Part shown: piece after piece, positions 45,968-58,285 of the stretch
Numbering within the stretch: the first letter of the stretch is position 1
Layout: every line of letters begins with the position of its first letter
Assembly (NCBI GenBank): GCA_003008705.1
Contig: PDUO01000017.1
Coordinates: 375,827-439,826 of the forward strand
Reading direction: 5' to 3'
Source: Pezicula radicicola
Taxonomy: Eukaryota > Ascomycota > Leotiomycetes > Helotiales > Dermateaceae
DNA: 64,000 nucleotides
Translations under genes and position numbers: made by a program
The notes under the pieces: model-generated
Databases searched by the model: none
Told to the model about the DNA's origin: nothing
What the model saw: the letters and a program-made list of their open reading frames with translations, nothing else

Positions 45968-47449
45968 TCAGTCTATCTTGATCCCCAGCTTATTCAATGC
46001 TTGTTTTGTCACCTCTTCTGCATCATATCCGTACAGTCCCGTATTCCAATCCTTCTCTTCCTCCCCATCCGTTGCCTCCCACTTCCACGCATGGGCCGAG
46101 TTTGCTTTGGGATCAGTGTTAGTCATGGCAGCGTCGCGTGCTTCCTGCTCTGGCCCATCGAACATGTGATTCTTAGCTCTCTGGTCCCTGGCAAATGTTT
46201 GTATTTTGGTGGCACGGGTGTGTCGAATTTTGGTATAAATCTCCGCCGCTTTATCTAACTCCGTTGGCATGTATTTTATGCACATAGCTAGTGCCGCAGC
46301 GTCTTCCATAGCTTGAGAACTTCCCTGTCTTCTTAGTTAGGTTTGTCTATCATAAAAGGATTCACGCAAGGTGGTTCTGTACCTGAGCCAAGTATGGAAG
46401 CATTGGGTGACATGCATCTATTTACCTAGTCAGCCCTTACGCCTGTATACTATATACTCCAATATACTGACCTCCTATAATAGCACAGTTACCCTTATTC
46501 CATGTAGATAATGGCGAGAGGTCCATGAGGATCCACTTCGTTAGGTCCTGTGGTTGAGCAAGACTAAGCAGGCTTGTAACCCTGGGAAGACAATGAGTAC
46601 TCGATCAATAGTCAGACAGAACTCATGACGTACTCAGGACACCAATCTTTGTACAATTCTTGCACTTGCTCGAGGCTTCCAACTGCCTTGGAGCCAGTTT
46701 GAATAGATCCATCATCTGGAAAGACCCGCGACGATGTTGTATATAGATTGGTTCCGCAGCATGTAACCCACGACATGTTTGTTTGGTCCCCACCAACTGC
46801 AAGCTCCGGGTACTTTACCAAGCCGGGCTAGCTGGTCATTCTTTTTCATAACAGCAATTGGAACCGTGAAACGATAGGCCAAGTCACCTGTAGCTCGTGG
46901 TTCTCTAGCATCGGGACACACTGCCTCTCGCACTTTCGAGCGAAGGCCATCCGCTCCAACAAGAAAGTCGCATTCCAATACCTCACCTGTATGTAGAGTG
47001 ACACCCGGTCTACCACTTTCAAGCCCAACGTCAGCCTTGACGACTTGAGAGTCAATGCGGATTGCGCCGCCTAGTTCTTTGAATCGCAACAGGAGAGCTT
47101 CGTGTAAGTCGGCACGATGTACATGCCAGTATGGTGCACCAAATGCTTTTTCCAACAAAGGCATCATTTCACGGTTTAGCAAGGGTTTTCCGTCCTGCCA
47201 TCTGTTGATACGACTAAATTGCGGTTTGACGACTGTGTCTTCAAGGTATTTGGCGCATCCCCAGCGCTGCAAGAGGCGAGAACAATTGGGAGACACCTGT
47301 ATACCCGCACCAACCTCTGCGAGGGCGGGAGCTGCTTCAAGGACGAGCACTGCATAGCGGTCGAGGAGGGTGATGGCGATGGCAGCGGCTAGCCCTCCCA
47401 GCCCAGCGCCAACAACGATAACTTGTGGTTTTGCCGCTTCATCTGACAT
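45968..47449 (-). CDS. FAD-dependent monooxygenase, salicylate-hydroxylase-like, frameshifted
   Basis: Exons 47449-46634, 46581-46472, 46417-46383 and 46324-45968. Seen: FAD-binding VIVVGAGLGGLAAAIA at the N-terminus, HVHRADLHEAL, the second FAD motif FLVGADGLRSKVR, and GDACHPMLPYLAQGSSQAMEDA, the classic DG/P region. The group adds OH to phenolic acids (salicylate to catechol) using NAD(P)H. Exons sum to 1318 nt, one too many: near 46724-46732 the frame SIYNIVA must jump to VFPDDGSIQ, so a base is inserted. Splices on both sides are clean. Without that base the protein would be 438 residues, the normal length. Either a recent loss or an assembly error; salicylate itself as substrate is an inference. 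Confidence 0.85.
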
Positions 47450-48756
47450 TTTTGCAATGGTAGATATAATATGATAACAGTTTTGAAGGTGTTAGAATTT
47501 CGGTTTCGAAGGGCTTACATATGAAGTGTGTGGATGGTTAAGGATATTTGATATTTATAATTCAGCACAAGAGGAAATAGATCGACGAATAATACTGTAT
47601 CTTTTTCCGAATCAAATGATGGGACAAATATTAGGACCTTCTCGGAATCTACGCAATACTTTTCTACTTCCGAGACTTCGCGGGATGTGAACGTTTGCCC
47701 GCGAATACTACAAATCGCGGGTCCACGGAACGGTACTTAGGTGCCAGTGCAAGGAAGATCACGAGCACACCAGAGCGGCGCAAACAAGTTGATGAGGAGG
47801 AAGAAAAGCGATACATAGGGTTACTTGATGTCCGGGTCAAATATTATGGTCTCGGAATGGGGTTTGAGGTATCCGCCAGACCTTCTTTTACTCTGATGCC
47901 GCCAAACACCATTTGAGAAAAAGGCCGAAAGTGCCAAGCCTGTAAATATTAGACTGACGTGAACGACTTACTAAGTGAAGGACCGGTTTTCTGAGGATGA
48001 GAGGATGTGTGATTGCTGTAGCCTGCATCCGGAGAAACGTTTCCAAACCTTAGCTTACAGCAGCAGCGCCACCTCGAAGCTTGGAGGTCTTAGAGATTTC
48101 TAGGGCGGGTAGAAGGAGGAGCTCACAGGTTTAGTTCTTTAATTCATATATTTAATGGTGTGTTGTTAGTTACAGGGTGGTCTACGGATACAAACGTGCT
48201 TATAGAGGATTATAACGTCTATAGTAGGCGGAACTACTTAGGCAATAAAGAATTATTATACTTTAGCTAAAACTCTTCTAATACTAAATATAATATTTTA
48301 CTATTTTAAAAATATAAGTTATATACCTCTAGAAATACTCCTCTGTAAATATAAACTATACTCCCTATATTTATAGCGCTATATACGATAGTTACGTGAT
48401 TAACATACACCGCCTTAAAAGCGGTAAGCGAATTAAGGTATATAAACGAATTCGTTAGAGTGGCTACTATTTGTCGCTATACCCTCCTTCATCGATCTTG
48501 AATCTCGATAGGCGCCAGCAGGCAATGGGAGATATGACACCAGACATCTAGGATTCATCTATTACATCGAAGTCCGGAGGATGATAGGACAAATAACATG
48601 TAATGAGTTGACCTGGGACGCCACAGCAGGACTCGGGGCAGACGTGACAAGAGCCGGTCACAAGCTTTATATACACAGAGAGGAGAGAGCGAACCAGGAC
48701 TCGTGAGGAACCACAAAAGCTTGATCGACCAAAAACTTCTATTTCTTGACCATTAT
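47450..48756. other. intergenic, AT-rich toward the right
   Basis: No gene seen; the first 300 bp carry the promoter of the FAD monooxygenase by position. Confidence 0.5.
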
Positions 48757-49884
48757 CTACCATATAATTATAGGCTTAATCGTCGGCCCGCTCTTCATCG
48801 CCTGTAATGCCTCGAGCACATCCTTTGCTGGATAGAAGTTGACGATTTTCTCCAGGGGTAGCTTTCCATCTCGCCACCATCCCAACATCTTCGGTATCAA
48901 AGTCTTTGGAGCTTCATCCCCAAGCGCGTGGCATTCGAACACCTTGTGAAGCGAATAGAAGTCCTGAAAGTCTAACTCAAGCCCGGCGCCAGGAGGTGGG
49001 ATACCGATTTGTATGAGCTTACCGTGTCTACCCATGGCTTTTGCAGTTGCTGTAATCAACGCACCGATGCCGGTTGTCTCAATTACAACAGAGATACGCT
49101 GGTGATCAACAAGCAATTGCACCTCTTCGACCAAGCTCGTTTTGAGCTTGCTAGTGTCGAGCACTTTGGTAGCACCGAATTCCACTGCCACATCAAGTCG
49201 TGCGGCAAAGCGGTCGACAGCAATGATTTCTTTGCATCCAGAGTGTTTCGCTGCTGCAATTGCACCAAGACCAACAGCCCCCATTCCAGTGACCAGGACA
49301 ACGTCGTGTGGTTCGGCCTTTGCTGAATTCAACACTGCGCCCACACCCGTCATTAGGCCGCATCCCAATGGTGACAACAGCTTCAGCTCCTCGCTACTGT
49401 GTACCAGGTCCTTGACGTTGATCACGCTCGTCTCCTGGACAATACTCTTTTCCGCCAAACTCGATTGGCCAAAGAATTTGCCTCTGATATCATTGCCGTC
49501 TTTGCCCTTGAAGACGGCTTCCTCACCAACGGGATTTCGGAGTGACCATTGCATGCAATATGCTGGATGGCCACTCTTGCAAGTGTCACACTCCTTACAA
49601 TAGTCATAGGAAAGCAAGACTGGGTCTCCGATATTCACATGGGAGACCCCGTCCCCAATTGCTTCGACATATCCAGCGCCCTCGTGCCCGAAGACCTTTG
49701 GGTACCCAAGGCCATCTTCTTTCGGAATGCTCGACACGAAGATGTCGGTGTGGCATATGCCAGTTGACACCATACGAACTTGGATCTCATGGTCCTTGAC
49801 CGATCTAAGCTCCACCTGCTCATACCGCCAATTGGGTGCACCCTGAGGAGGATAACCGACGATCGCCGCAACATCGGTAGCCAT
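48757..49884 (-). CDS. zinc-dependent alcohol dehydrogenase, aryl-alcohol type
   Basis: Intronless, 375 residues, intact. MDR family: catalytic zinc Cys in GICHTDIF and His-Glu in FGHEGAGYVEAIGDGV, structural zinc cysteines in YDYCKECDTCKSGHPAYC, and NAD-binding VTGMGAVGLGAIAAA. The set resembles bacterial and fungal aryl-alcohol (benzyl alcohol) dehydrogenases of the XylB kind, turning an aromatic alcohol into the aldehyde in the cytosol, which would feed the aldehyde dehydrogenase at 32017. It is divergent from the cupin gene with a 468 bp gap. Substrate unproven. Confidence 0.87.
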   Translation of the reverse strand: MATDVAAIVGYPPQGAPNWRYEQVELRSVKDHEIQVRMVSTGICHTDIFVSSIPKEDGLGYPKVFGHEGAGYVEAIGDGVSHVNIGDPVLLSYDYCKECDTCKSGHPAYCMQWSLRNPVGEEAVFKGKDGNDIRGKFFGQSSLAEKSIVQETSVINVKDLVHSSEELKLLSPLGCGLMTGVGAVLNSAKAEPHDVVLVTGMGAVGLGAIAAAKHSGCKEIIAVDRFAARLDVAVEFGATKVLDTSKLKTSLVEEVQLLVDHQRISVVIETTGIGALITATAKAMGRHGKLIQIGIPPPGAGLELDFQDFYSLHKVFECHALGDEAPKTLIPKMLGWWRDGKLPLEKIVNFYPAKDVLEALQAMKSGPTIKPIIIW

Positions 49885-50352
49885 GTTTGTGCGCTGTTTA
49901 TGGTAGAAAGATACTTGTAGCTTGTAAGAGGAGGACAGCGGAAGTATATTATCGGCACCACCTGAATGAGCTGGCTTGAGAAATAATTGTCTTGTGGGTG
50001 CATGGCAAATGATTCTCTAAAGGCGAGGGGCATGAGGTCCGTCTAGTTTTAAGGATAAGGCCGGTCGTGTCCCGGGAAGCTGGTTAGTATGAAGCTGGTT
50101 TGTCTTCGGATGTTCTGTTCTGGGTTGCGCCGTACGCGTCTACCCAACCCCGGATATAGCGGGGTCTACTGACCCAGGTGTTAGCTGCAGGACTCCTCAA
50201 ACACCGATCGATTGTATCTGATGTCGTACCGGACGTTCAGATGCCGTGATTGGAGTAGGGAGCTTCACAAGCGTTTGTTACTAGAACAATCTCAGGCTTG
50301 AGAGACCGATGTCTCATCCTCGTTAAATTTTGGAGATCAAGCATATTCCAAC
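49885..50352. promoter_or_regulatory. divergent upstream region of dehydrogenase and cupin genes
   Basis: 468 bp between two opposite start codons, the natural place for co-regulation. Contains GC-rich CGG/CCG triplets near 50060-50150 (for example CCCGGGAAGC, CCCCGGATATAGCGGGG), the type of half-site Zn2Cys6 regulators use; binding is only a guess. Confidence 0.4.
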
Positions 50353-50944
50353 ATGGCTTTGAATGGCAGCAATATCAGTGATGGACAGATTGCAAGCGGC
50401 CTTCCTCATGTGAGACAGGTCATCACGACACACGACCCTGCAACGGGCAAGGCAGTAATTCATTCTAAGGATCCCGCGTCGTGGAAGTCTGTGAGGGGAG
50501 GAACCGCCGCGTATAACGTTATATACACCACATCCGAGTTTCCAGCCTCTCTGAAGGACGATGTAGACATTGAGTCACACAACAAACTTATGGGCTCTTC
50601 GAGGCTTGGTTTAGCGACTTCCAAGGGGACAGTCTGCCGGATGGTAGATTTTGGGCCTGCAAATGATTCGCCGATGATGCATCGGACCCAGAGCCTCGAC
50701 TATGGTGTTGTGCTCGAGGGTACAATCGAGCTCGTTTTGGATTCTGGCGAGGTAGTTACACTTCGACGGGGCGATACTACAGTTCAACGGGCAACGATGC
50801 ATGCCTGGCGAAATGCGAGCAACGAAATGGGCAAGAATGCCTTTTGTACTGATAGACTGCCAGCCACTGATTGTGAGGGACAAGGTCATGGGCGAGAACT
50901 TGGGCATATATAGCAGAGAGATTCCTCCAAGTGGCAACTCATGA
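50353..50944 (+). CDS. cupin-domain protein with a one-base frameshift
   Basis: Single exon, 592 nt, one base too many for 197 codons. A single cupin fold: SLDYGVVLEGTIELVLDSGE (motif 1, with a substituted His) and RRGDTTVQRATMHAWRNAS (motif 2). Near 50826 the run GAAATGGGC appears to have one extra A: the shifted frame continues WARMPFVLIDCQPL to a stop at 50942, as in related small fungal cupins, while the unshifted frame ends at 50911. The family includes decarboxylases and isomerases of unknown substrate; it often sits in fungal catabolic or secondary-metabolite clusters. Confidence 0.8.
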
Positions 50945-51988
50945 TGCAAAGATGTTTGCCAGCATTTTAGCATGATGCATTATTCATCAGACACGCTCGA
51001 GATAGACTCAGAAGCTGATGATCAGATGCTACGTAGCTCCAAGGCGCTGACTGAATTGATGCCATATGACTCCATATTGACAATCAGACTTCCAGCCGCT
51101 CTACCTACTCTGATTCTAGTTACATGGTAAAAAGGATTATCATGAGGACAGTCAGTCCCAGTTACAAGAAGTCGATTTGGGCTCGTCTCAATGCCTCCCG
51201 GTGCCTTATGATAGCATTTACTCTCAACTTCGCAATTCTCGTAGCAAACGCCTATATTGCCGATGACCGTACGGGATTTTCTTTACGCCTAGACTTTGAA
51301 TGCCCGGTGATAATGAAAACCATAGTGTACTATAATATTACTATACTATATACCTAAAATTAACTATTAAAAAGATATTAGTAGTAGGACACTCTAAGAA
51401 TAAAGATCTAATAAGGATTAAAGCAATTAAATATAATAATTATATAATTTTTAGTTAATAAGGTTTTTTTTATACTTTTTTATTAAAAAATAAATAAAAA
51501 CAACTACTAAGATTTTATTAAGTTTTATACTAAGAAAGTTTATTTACTAGTTATAATTATCTCTAGGAAACAATCTTCTTTCTAGTTATACCTCCTTCTA
51601 AGAAGTATACTCCGGCCGTGGGGGGTGTACTACTGTATATTGTAATCGAGCATTTTCTACAGGCTACCCCAGACCCGAAGCGGGGGTCGTGCATCCCGTA
51701 ATAGTTCAACCCCCAGCATCTATGAGCTTCCCAACACGATCGTCATTCCTCTCATCTTTACGCAACATCCAGACAACAGGAGGCGGTTGATTTCATTTGC
51801 GACCTACGCCCTGCATCACCCTGGCTCGCAGGTTGGCGGGAAAGCTGGAACTATCATCCCTCTTGTCATTGCTTTCACGTGCTCTTGCTGGTCACGGGCA
51901 TACATGGCGGACGTGGAAGCTCTGGTATTGCTTCAACCCTCTTGTTAGGTTTGCCGCGGATCTCATCTCTGCTGTTGAGATTGGCTCA
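50945..51988. other. intergenic with a MITE half-copy
   Basis: Holds the element at 51480-51606 and the promoter of the regulator gene; no gene seen. Confidence 0.5.
51480..51606. mobile_element. MITE-like element, right half, mutated
   Basis: Matches the right half of 19236-19452 with extra C to T changes (TAGTTATACCTCCTTCTAAG); the left end is absent. Confidence 0.6.
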
Positions 51989-54183
51989 ATGAATGACCCC
52001 GACGCCGCCAATTCGCCGCGGGGGTTGTCGGTCACCGACAGATCTAGCAATTTCTCCTCCCCAAATGCTTGCACGGCATGTCGCAGGAAGAAGGTCAAAT
52101 GCAACACGGCCAGACCTGCGTGTAAACAGTGTCAAGATGCAGGCTTGCCTTGCAAATACGTTGAAGTGAAGAAAACGGGCCTACCGCGTGGTTATGTCAG
52201 GAGCTTAGAGGCCACGATTGGTAGGCTCCATCCCTTACCATGCGAATAGTTTTACTGAGAAACTGCTAGAATCATTGAAAAAGGAAAACATACGCTTACA
52301 GCAGGCACTGGAGTCATCCATTGAGGCGAGTACCCTTATGCTTGCCTCGCCGAATACCTTCGACAGCGTTCAGCCTATCCCTATCTTCGACCATGCAACC
52401 GCCACGCCTGCTACCAATACTTCAGATGATACAATCATATTACAAGACCCGTTCGAAGTAGCGACTAATGTTATTTCCGAGGTATTAGCTTCTGAGGACC
52501 AAGAACAATTGTATTTCAACCCCAGAATTACACTGCAATGACTGACATAGTATAGGCGCTCGGTATATTTCGCCAATTGCCATCCCTTCATTCCTATTCT
52601 ACATGAACCGACATTTTCATTCAGAGACGAAGATGTCCATGTGACACTCTCAATGTTTGCCTTGGCTTGTAGACACCTCGAACCTTTCCATCCGAAAGCA
52701 GAAATATTCTACCGTCTTGCAAAGCAAACCACCCAAGCTACGCTTTCGTTCCCAAGGATGAGTACAGTGACAGCCTTAGTTCTCCAAGGAGTGTACGAGC
52801 TTGGCCAGTCAAGCAACTCTTTGAATGCAGTAACAACCATTGGGTCCGCATTAACGATCATAAGTTTGTTCCGCCTCTTTCGGATGGATGAAGATGAGGG
52901 GTCTGCAAGTCTTCCTGCACGGTGGCTGAAACGCCCGAAAGACTGGATAGAGGAAGAGGGGCGTCGACGAATCGTGTTAATGGCCCTTTCTCTGTCGCGC
53001 TGGTTTGTGACAGTACAAGGAAGAGATTGTAGCAATGAAGCTATTCGTGAGATTAGGCTCTTCCTACCCGTCAGCGATGAAATATGGTTTGCTGGTGTGA
53101 GTGCAAATCTCACAAGCATTGTACATTCTTGTTCGCTGATAGATGACAGAGTCCTGAAAGACCGAAGACCGAACTGATCACGAGCTTGGCCAAGTGTAGC
53201 ATTTCTGGGCCCTTTGCACGATTCGTACAAGTTCAGGGAATATTCACTCAAATAAACACCTTTAAACAATCAACAACACGTGATGCAGGCTTCAAGGAGA
53301 GTGAGCTACACAGGCTTGATGGCCTTATCGAAAGCTTTATATACTCTTTTCCAGCAGAGTATCGCAAGGGTACAAGCATCATTGGTGAGCATATGCTAGA
53401 TACCACAACATTATCTCTAGCCCACTCGTAAGACCTCATGATCTGCTTTGTCAATTGCTCTCTAACATATCAGCTCAGCGGAAGTCTACTTCTTCACTAC
53501 TCTTTTGTCTCTGTCGACGCTTCTGGTGTATATAACATCTCGCGTCAGCGATGCTCTGTCCACGCTCAAGACATCTTGGAGATAGCAGACCTTGCGTCTG
53601 ATCAGCCTGACTTGGGGAATTACATACTCCCACACTGTCTTCTCATTGCTGCCCGTGTACGCTTCTTGGAACTCATAGAACGTAGAGGGCATTATCAAGG
53701 GCGAGATATGGATCTCGTAGTGGCGTGCCTACCGCATTTGGGTAGGAAATGGGGCTTGCAGGGTAAAAACTAGAATTCCCATCGAATCAGAAATACATAT
53801 GAGGTTACTAATGTGAACCCAATATAGAAAAGCTTGCGAACCATGTGGCAGGTATAAAGGCGAATGACATGCTCCTCTCCGAGCCGCTGACAACTTTTGA
53901 GCCCATCACCACAACTCACGATCAATCACTTGAAAAACAACGCGGAGATGTGCTCATCTACCATAGAACATTATTAAGGGGCTCGGCGGCTGATACCGTA
54001 CTTATCAATAATGATCAATATACTGAATTATCAAATCCCAATGCGGCGGGGTTTACGGCTACAAATAGCTTCTTCAACAACTTACAAGCACAGAATAATG
54101 CTCAGGGTATGCCTGTAGGATATGCGCTGGATTGGTCTGTAGGTTTGTGGGGTATTGGGAGCGATGAGAACCTGCTTATATAG
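51989..54183 (+). CDS. Zn2Cys6 transcription factor
   Basis: Six exons: 51989-52220, 52270-52481, 52551-53096, 53150-53427, 53479-53762 and 53828-54183; 1908 nt, 635 residues, no frame error. The DNA-binding zinc cluster is CTACRRKKVKCNTARPACKQ then CQDAGLPC near residues 30-60, followed by a short coiled coil (SLKKENIRLQQAL). The middle has the fungal transcription-factor domain (HPFIPILHEPTFSF and the GRR-like EEGRRRIVLMALSLSRW). A nuclear regulator; its position beside cupin, alcohol dehydrogenase and monooxygenase genes makes it a candidate pathway-specific regulator. Start chosen at MNDPDA as the ATG nearest the zinc cluster; an upstream in-frame extension is open but looks non-coding. 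Confidence 0.87.
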
Positions 54184-55239
54184 ATATTTGTGCTTCGATA
54201 CCTGCCGCTTCGAAGCCTGAGCCAAACATCTCATGCTACTGTAGTAATGGATGTGATTTTTACAGAGAACTTTCATGGGCATGGAAAATCATTACCTACA
54301 ATCAACAAACGAGTACTTCTAGCTTTAGGAAAGCGAGAAGTGCTTTTAGCGTACACATTCCAAACGCACATAACGAACAAAGTGGCTACTGGTTCACCCT
54401 TTGATCTGCAAGCTCATGGATACTAAATCAAGTTGAGTTTGATTTACTGCGCATCCTCTTGACTCTTATGAAAAGTAATTTTGTATCCAGATGACCATAC
54501 TCAGCTCCGCCACTCTAATTAGTAACAATCATTCAATATGAATGCTGCTATTCTTTGTCCAACGACGAGCATTCTTGCCCTTGTAGTAGAATAAGATGCC
54601 CAACGAGCACCAAAATGTAGTGAGGGATATATTAGTAAAGAATATTAGGTAGAAACTATACTCAATCAGAATAGACTCGATCGGGTGAAATCATGATTCT
54701 ATGTTGTTTGTTTTAGGAAGAAAGAGAGAAGAAGAGCAAAGATATACCTAGCTTTAACAATCTATAGTGTAATAAACTTTCCTAAACTATACCCTTATCC
54801 CTTTGTGTGGCTTAGGGCTCTCTATACTAGACTTGGAACGTACTAAGCGCGAATCACTAGCTGAGAACTTGTTTAATGTATAAACGTATTCACTACTTAC
54901 TAAAATCTATTTATTTATATTTAAAAATTAGCTTCTTATATAGATTATAGTTCTAGTAAAGTATACCTAGGTTTATACTAAGATAAAGGAGCGTTAATTG
55001 GTATTCTATAGGGGGTAAATTATATAAAATGTCTATATATATATATAAAGTGCTTACCTTGAAAATCTCTCGAATACTTAATTCAAATCCCTGAAGGGAG
55101 AGCCCCGAGCCACACAAAGGGATAGGTTCTTATAGACCGTTACACTAATAAACAAGGCCCCTACAGTAAGTACGGCGTTCTGTAGATGGGTTACGAAAAA
55201 TGTGACGATCTGATGGGAGAGATGTAGTGGATGTACCGA
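54184..55239. other. AT-rich intergenic
   Basis: No gene seen; short TA-rich microsatellite near 55030. Confidence 0.5.
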
Positions 55240-55950
55240 TGTGTTCCGGGCTAATATTATACGGGGGACGGGAGAAGACCATGCTTTGTGTACAGCTGAG
55301 TGACAACCCGACACTTATGCTGAAGGATGATGCAAGAGCTATAAACTGGACGATCGGGAAGGCAAATAGTCTCCATGGTACGAAAAAGGCGATGGCGGCG
55401 CTTTTTAGTGGTTGTGGATGTGGATGATACATGCCAATTTGAGCCCGAGTAGGTCGACCCCTCCCCAGCCACGGGTCTCTGGTGGTCGTTGGGGCATTCG
55501 CGATTGTTTCAGTGCCATTCAAATCGGCCTGAGCATCATCTAACTCCAGTGCCGTCTCAGGGTCTGCGTTAGCTAGACTAGAAGTAGGAGTAGATGTGGA
55601 ATATGCTGCCGTTATACGGCTGGCTTCTGCAATGTTGGGCCGGTGTTATTTTATCTCTGGGAAGAGGAAGACGGTCAATACAAGGCCTAGAATGAGTATT
55701 GTAGTATTAAACTACTAGAAGCTTCGCTATCTAGTCCTCTGCGCTATAGAGCCTACGATAATACCGCCAACCTAGTTGAATATATTAGTCTAATACACTA
55801 GCTTAGAGAGAAGTGACTAAGCTAACTATAACTAAAGAGATATAGGCTACCTAGTATAAGTTGTTCTAGTTGCCCTTGTGATGCAAGAAGAATATGTCTG
55901 CAATGACCGCAGGCTGAATGGTTTCCCCAGGTCCAGTTTTGATTCCGTTC
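55240..55950 (-). pseudogene. MFS transporter, degraded
   Basis: In correct order along the minus strand but with stops and frame changes: ETIQPAVIADIFFLHHKGN then stop (TAG at 55866-55868 where Trp is usual), GGIIVGSIAQ, NTTILILGLVLTVFLFPE (a membrane helix), a polar loop, WRLFAFPIVQF, and PPYNISPEHIG. These are landmarks of a major-facilitator drug:H+ antiporter around TM4-8. N- and C-terminal thirds are not found. It sits between the regulator and the second P450, so a transporter of the same gene island may have been lost. Confidence 0.6.
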
Positions 55951-58285
55951 ACACTGCAAAATGGTCAAGCTAATTGCTTTGACTAAAGCATGAGTGCCTA
56001 CATGCAAGCTCCTATGAAGCTCCCGTAAGAAGTGGCACTGGCCCGCCATATCGAGGCAACGATACACAAGATCAAGACTAGTCGACAGCCAATCGAGGTG
56101 CTTATTGAAACCTTGTGGAAGCAGATATCAGGATCATCGCTTCCCTCAATTATATCTAGATTTACTAAATAAAATCGCTAAAACCAAGTACAGTAGGTGG
56201 ACATAAGTCTGTCCGGTACCCCTCTTTTACACTAAAACTTATACCTAACACTTCAAAGGTTTATAGTAAAGAAGAGATAATAAATTAAGTCCCTTATACT
56301 AGACTTATTTATTCGATAATTACCTATATTTTTATATCTTAGGATTAAAACTTTAGGCTACTAGGGTTAATTTATAGAGACTAGAAGTAAGAGAAGCTTA
56401 TAATTTACTAGTTCTATACTAAAATTCGCTTAAAAATTTACTATCTTAAATTACTTATTATTTTCTATAGTAATTATTAGATATAATTAAAATCTAATAT
56501 AGAAAAGTCTACTTTAAATACTAAAATAACTTATTAGTTAGATTTTTAGATATAGTTATAGCCTAAGTTTAAGTTATTGCTCGCGATACTAGCTGACAGG
56601 TAGTGATATACTACTGCTAACGACGTGAAACCAAATGATTGTATATTAGTATCGAGTACTTTCCAAAGAGGATACCATGCTGTAGGGGCCGGGATGTGTC
56701 CGGAGAGGTTCCCTTTATATTTTTAGGGGGCCTATCTGATTTTACTGGCAGAAAAGGCTTTCCGGAGGTCGGGAAGAGTTTCGGCCAAAGTGGCTGTAAT
56801 AATCCTCTATACCATAACATCGTGGTCCGGGGCTTGACACGTACCCCCGTGATTTAATAAGTATACCAGGTACGGAGGTTCCGGTCAAAAGTCGTGAGAA
56901 TACAGGCTTCAAAGCCTGTAGCACAGGGCTTATAGCGAGCTATGCCCTATAAATACCGCTGAAGTAGCCTATAGGGCTCACTCGTTTAGTAACTAAGCAC
57001 TATGGTTACCCTATCAACTACTTGGAGGGTTTCGCTTGTTGTGCCCTATAGAGTCCTGCTTCTAGTGTCTAAGCGCTGAAAAGGCCCTGTAAGAACCTCC
57101 GTAGAAGGGCGCTATAGCCACAGGCTGCTACAGGCTTCGTAGCCTGTATTCTCACGACTTTTGACCGGAACCTCCGTAGATATTCTGCACTTGACAGATC
57201 AATATTACGGAATACTCTTTATACCAGAAGCAAAGATCTCAAATCTTGGTCCGGTGTAAACGAGTTCTTAATGTCATTATTCTTCTCCACATACGCGAGC
57301 AAATGTGGTAGTGGACCCGGCATAATATTACTTAGGATTAACTATGCGAGGGCCCGCTCAGCTATCCAGTTCAAACTTGATCCTCGTTGGACAAGTAATT
57401 ATACTACTTCCCCTCTTCCAGTTCGGTCTGGTCTAGTTGTAATTTTCCCTAGATATTCTATGCGGACGACTTCATAAGTCGCTTAATTCATGAATCGGTT
57501 GTTGATTTAGTAAAGTACAAACTATCTTTATAACTTTCGGTAGACAGCCTATAACTACAGGGCTTACAGAGGCCTATCCTATAGCCTGTTAGGGCGCGAA
57601 GACCCTATAACCTAGACCCAATAATTTAGATACCTTAGGGAGATAGCTATAAAACCTAACTATATAAAATATTAAAAAATAATAATATAGCACTTTTATA
57701 TTATCCCTTAATTAAATTAATGTTACTGTCAGTTCACTCCTAATTACTAAGCAGACTAGTGAAATGTCGCCTAGCATGCTCGTTGGTAATATTGTGGAAT
57801 GGACGTTGATTCCTAACTAGTTGGAAGAGTAGTAGTCTAAATATACTCGTCTACGTACAAAGACTAGTCCCGTTTGGGCTAGTGGCGCGGCGCGGCCCGG
57901 TTGGGCGCGGCTTCTGATTGGCCCAGCGCCTTGCTTCCATGCTTACATAATACAGTGAATTAATGTCGAAAACCAATGTTCCAACAGTTACTTATTATAA
58001 TCTATATTTAATAACAAGTAGTCTACTATTACATTTAGATAAGAAATATTAAGAGGAGTGTTACTATTAATTAAACCCCTAATTCTAGTATCTGCCTTGA
58101 TAAATTCATGAATTCCTTAACGAGTATATAAATTTAGCCCGGATTTATGAATTTAAGCAATTCATGAACTTGTCGGCAAAGTTCTCATCCAGCGAAAGAC
58201 TGTCTGGAGTAATATTCTATTATTCGGCTGCCTCGGACTACGGAGATGTATCGGGTCCCGCGCTGGTGACGATCATTCTGCTCTG
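55951..58285. other. repeat-rich intergenic
   Basis: AT-rich, with the long-TIR element at 56871-57178 and an isolated GC-rich patch near 57890-57935 (GGCGCGGCGCGGCCCGG). No gene seen. Confidence 0.5.
56871..57178. mobile_element. TIR element with inverted ends of about 50 bp
   Basis: Left TACGGAGGTTCCGGTCAAAA, right TTTTGACCGGAACCTCCGTA, and the match continues inward (GTCGTGAGAATACAGGCT) for about 50 bp with two mismatches. Both ends carry TA, the Tc1/mariner signature. The outer TACGGAGGT is shared in part with the elements at 43793 and 58286. Confidence 0.85.
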
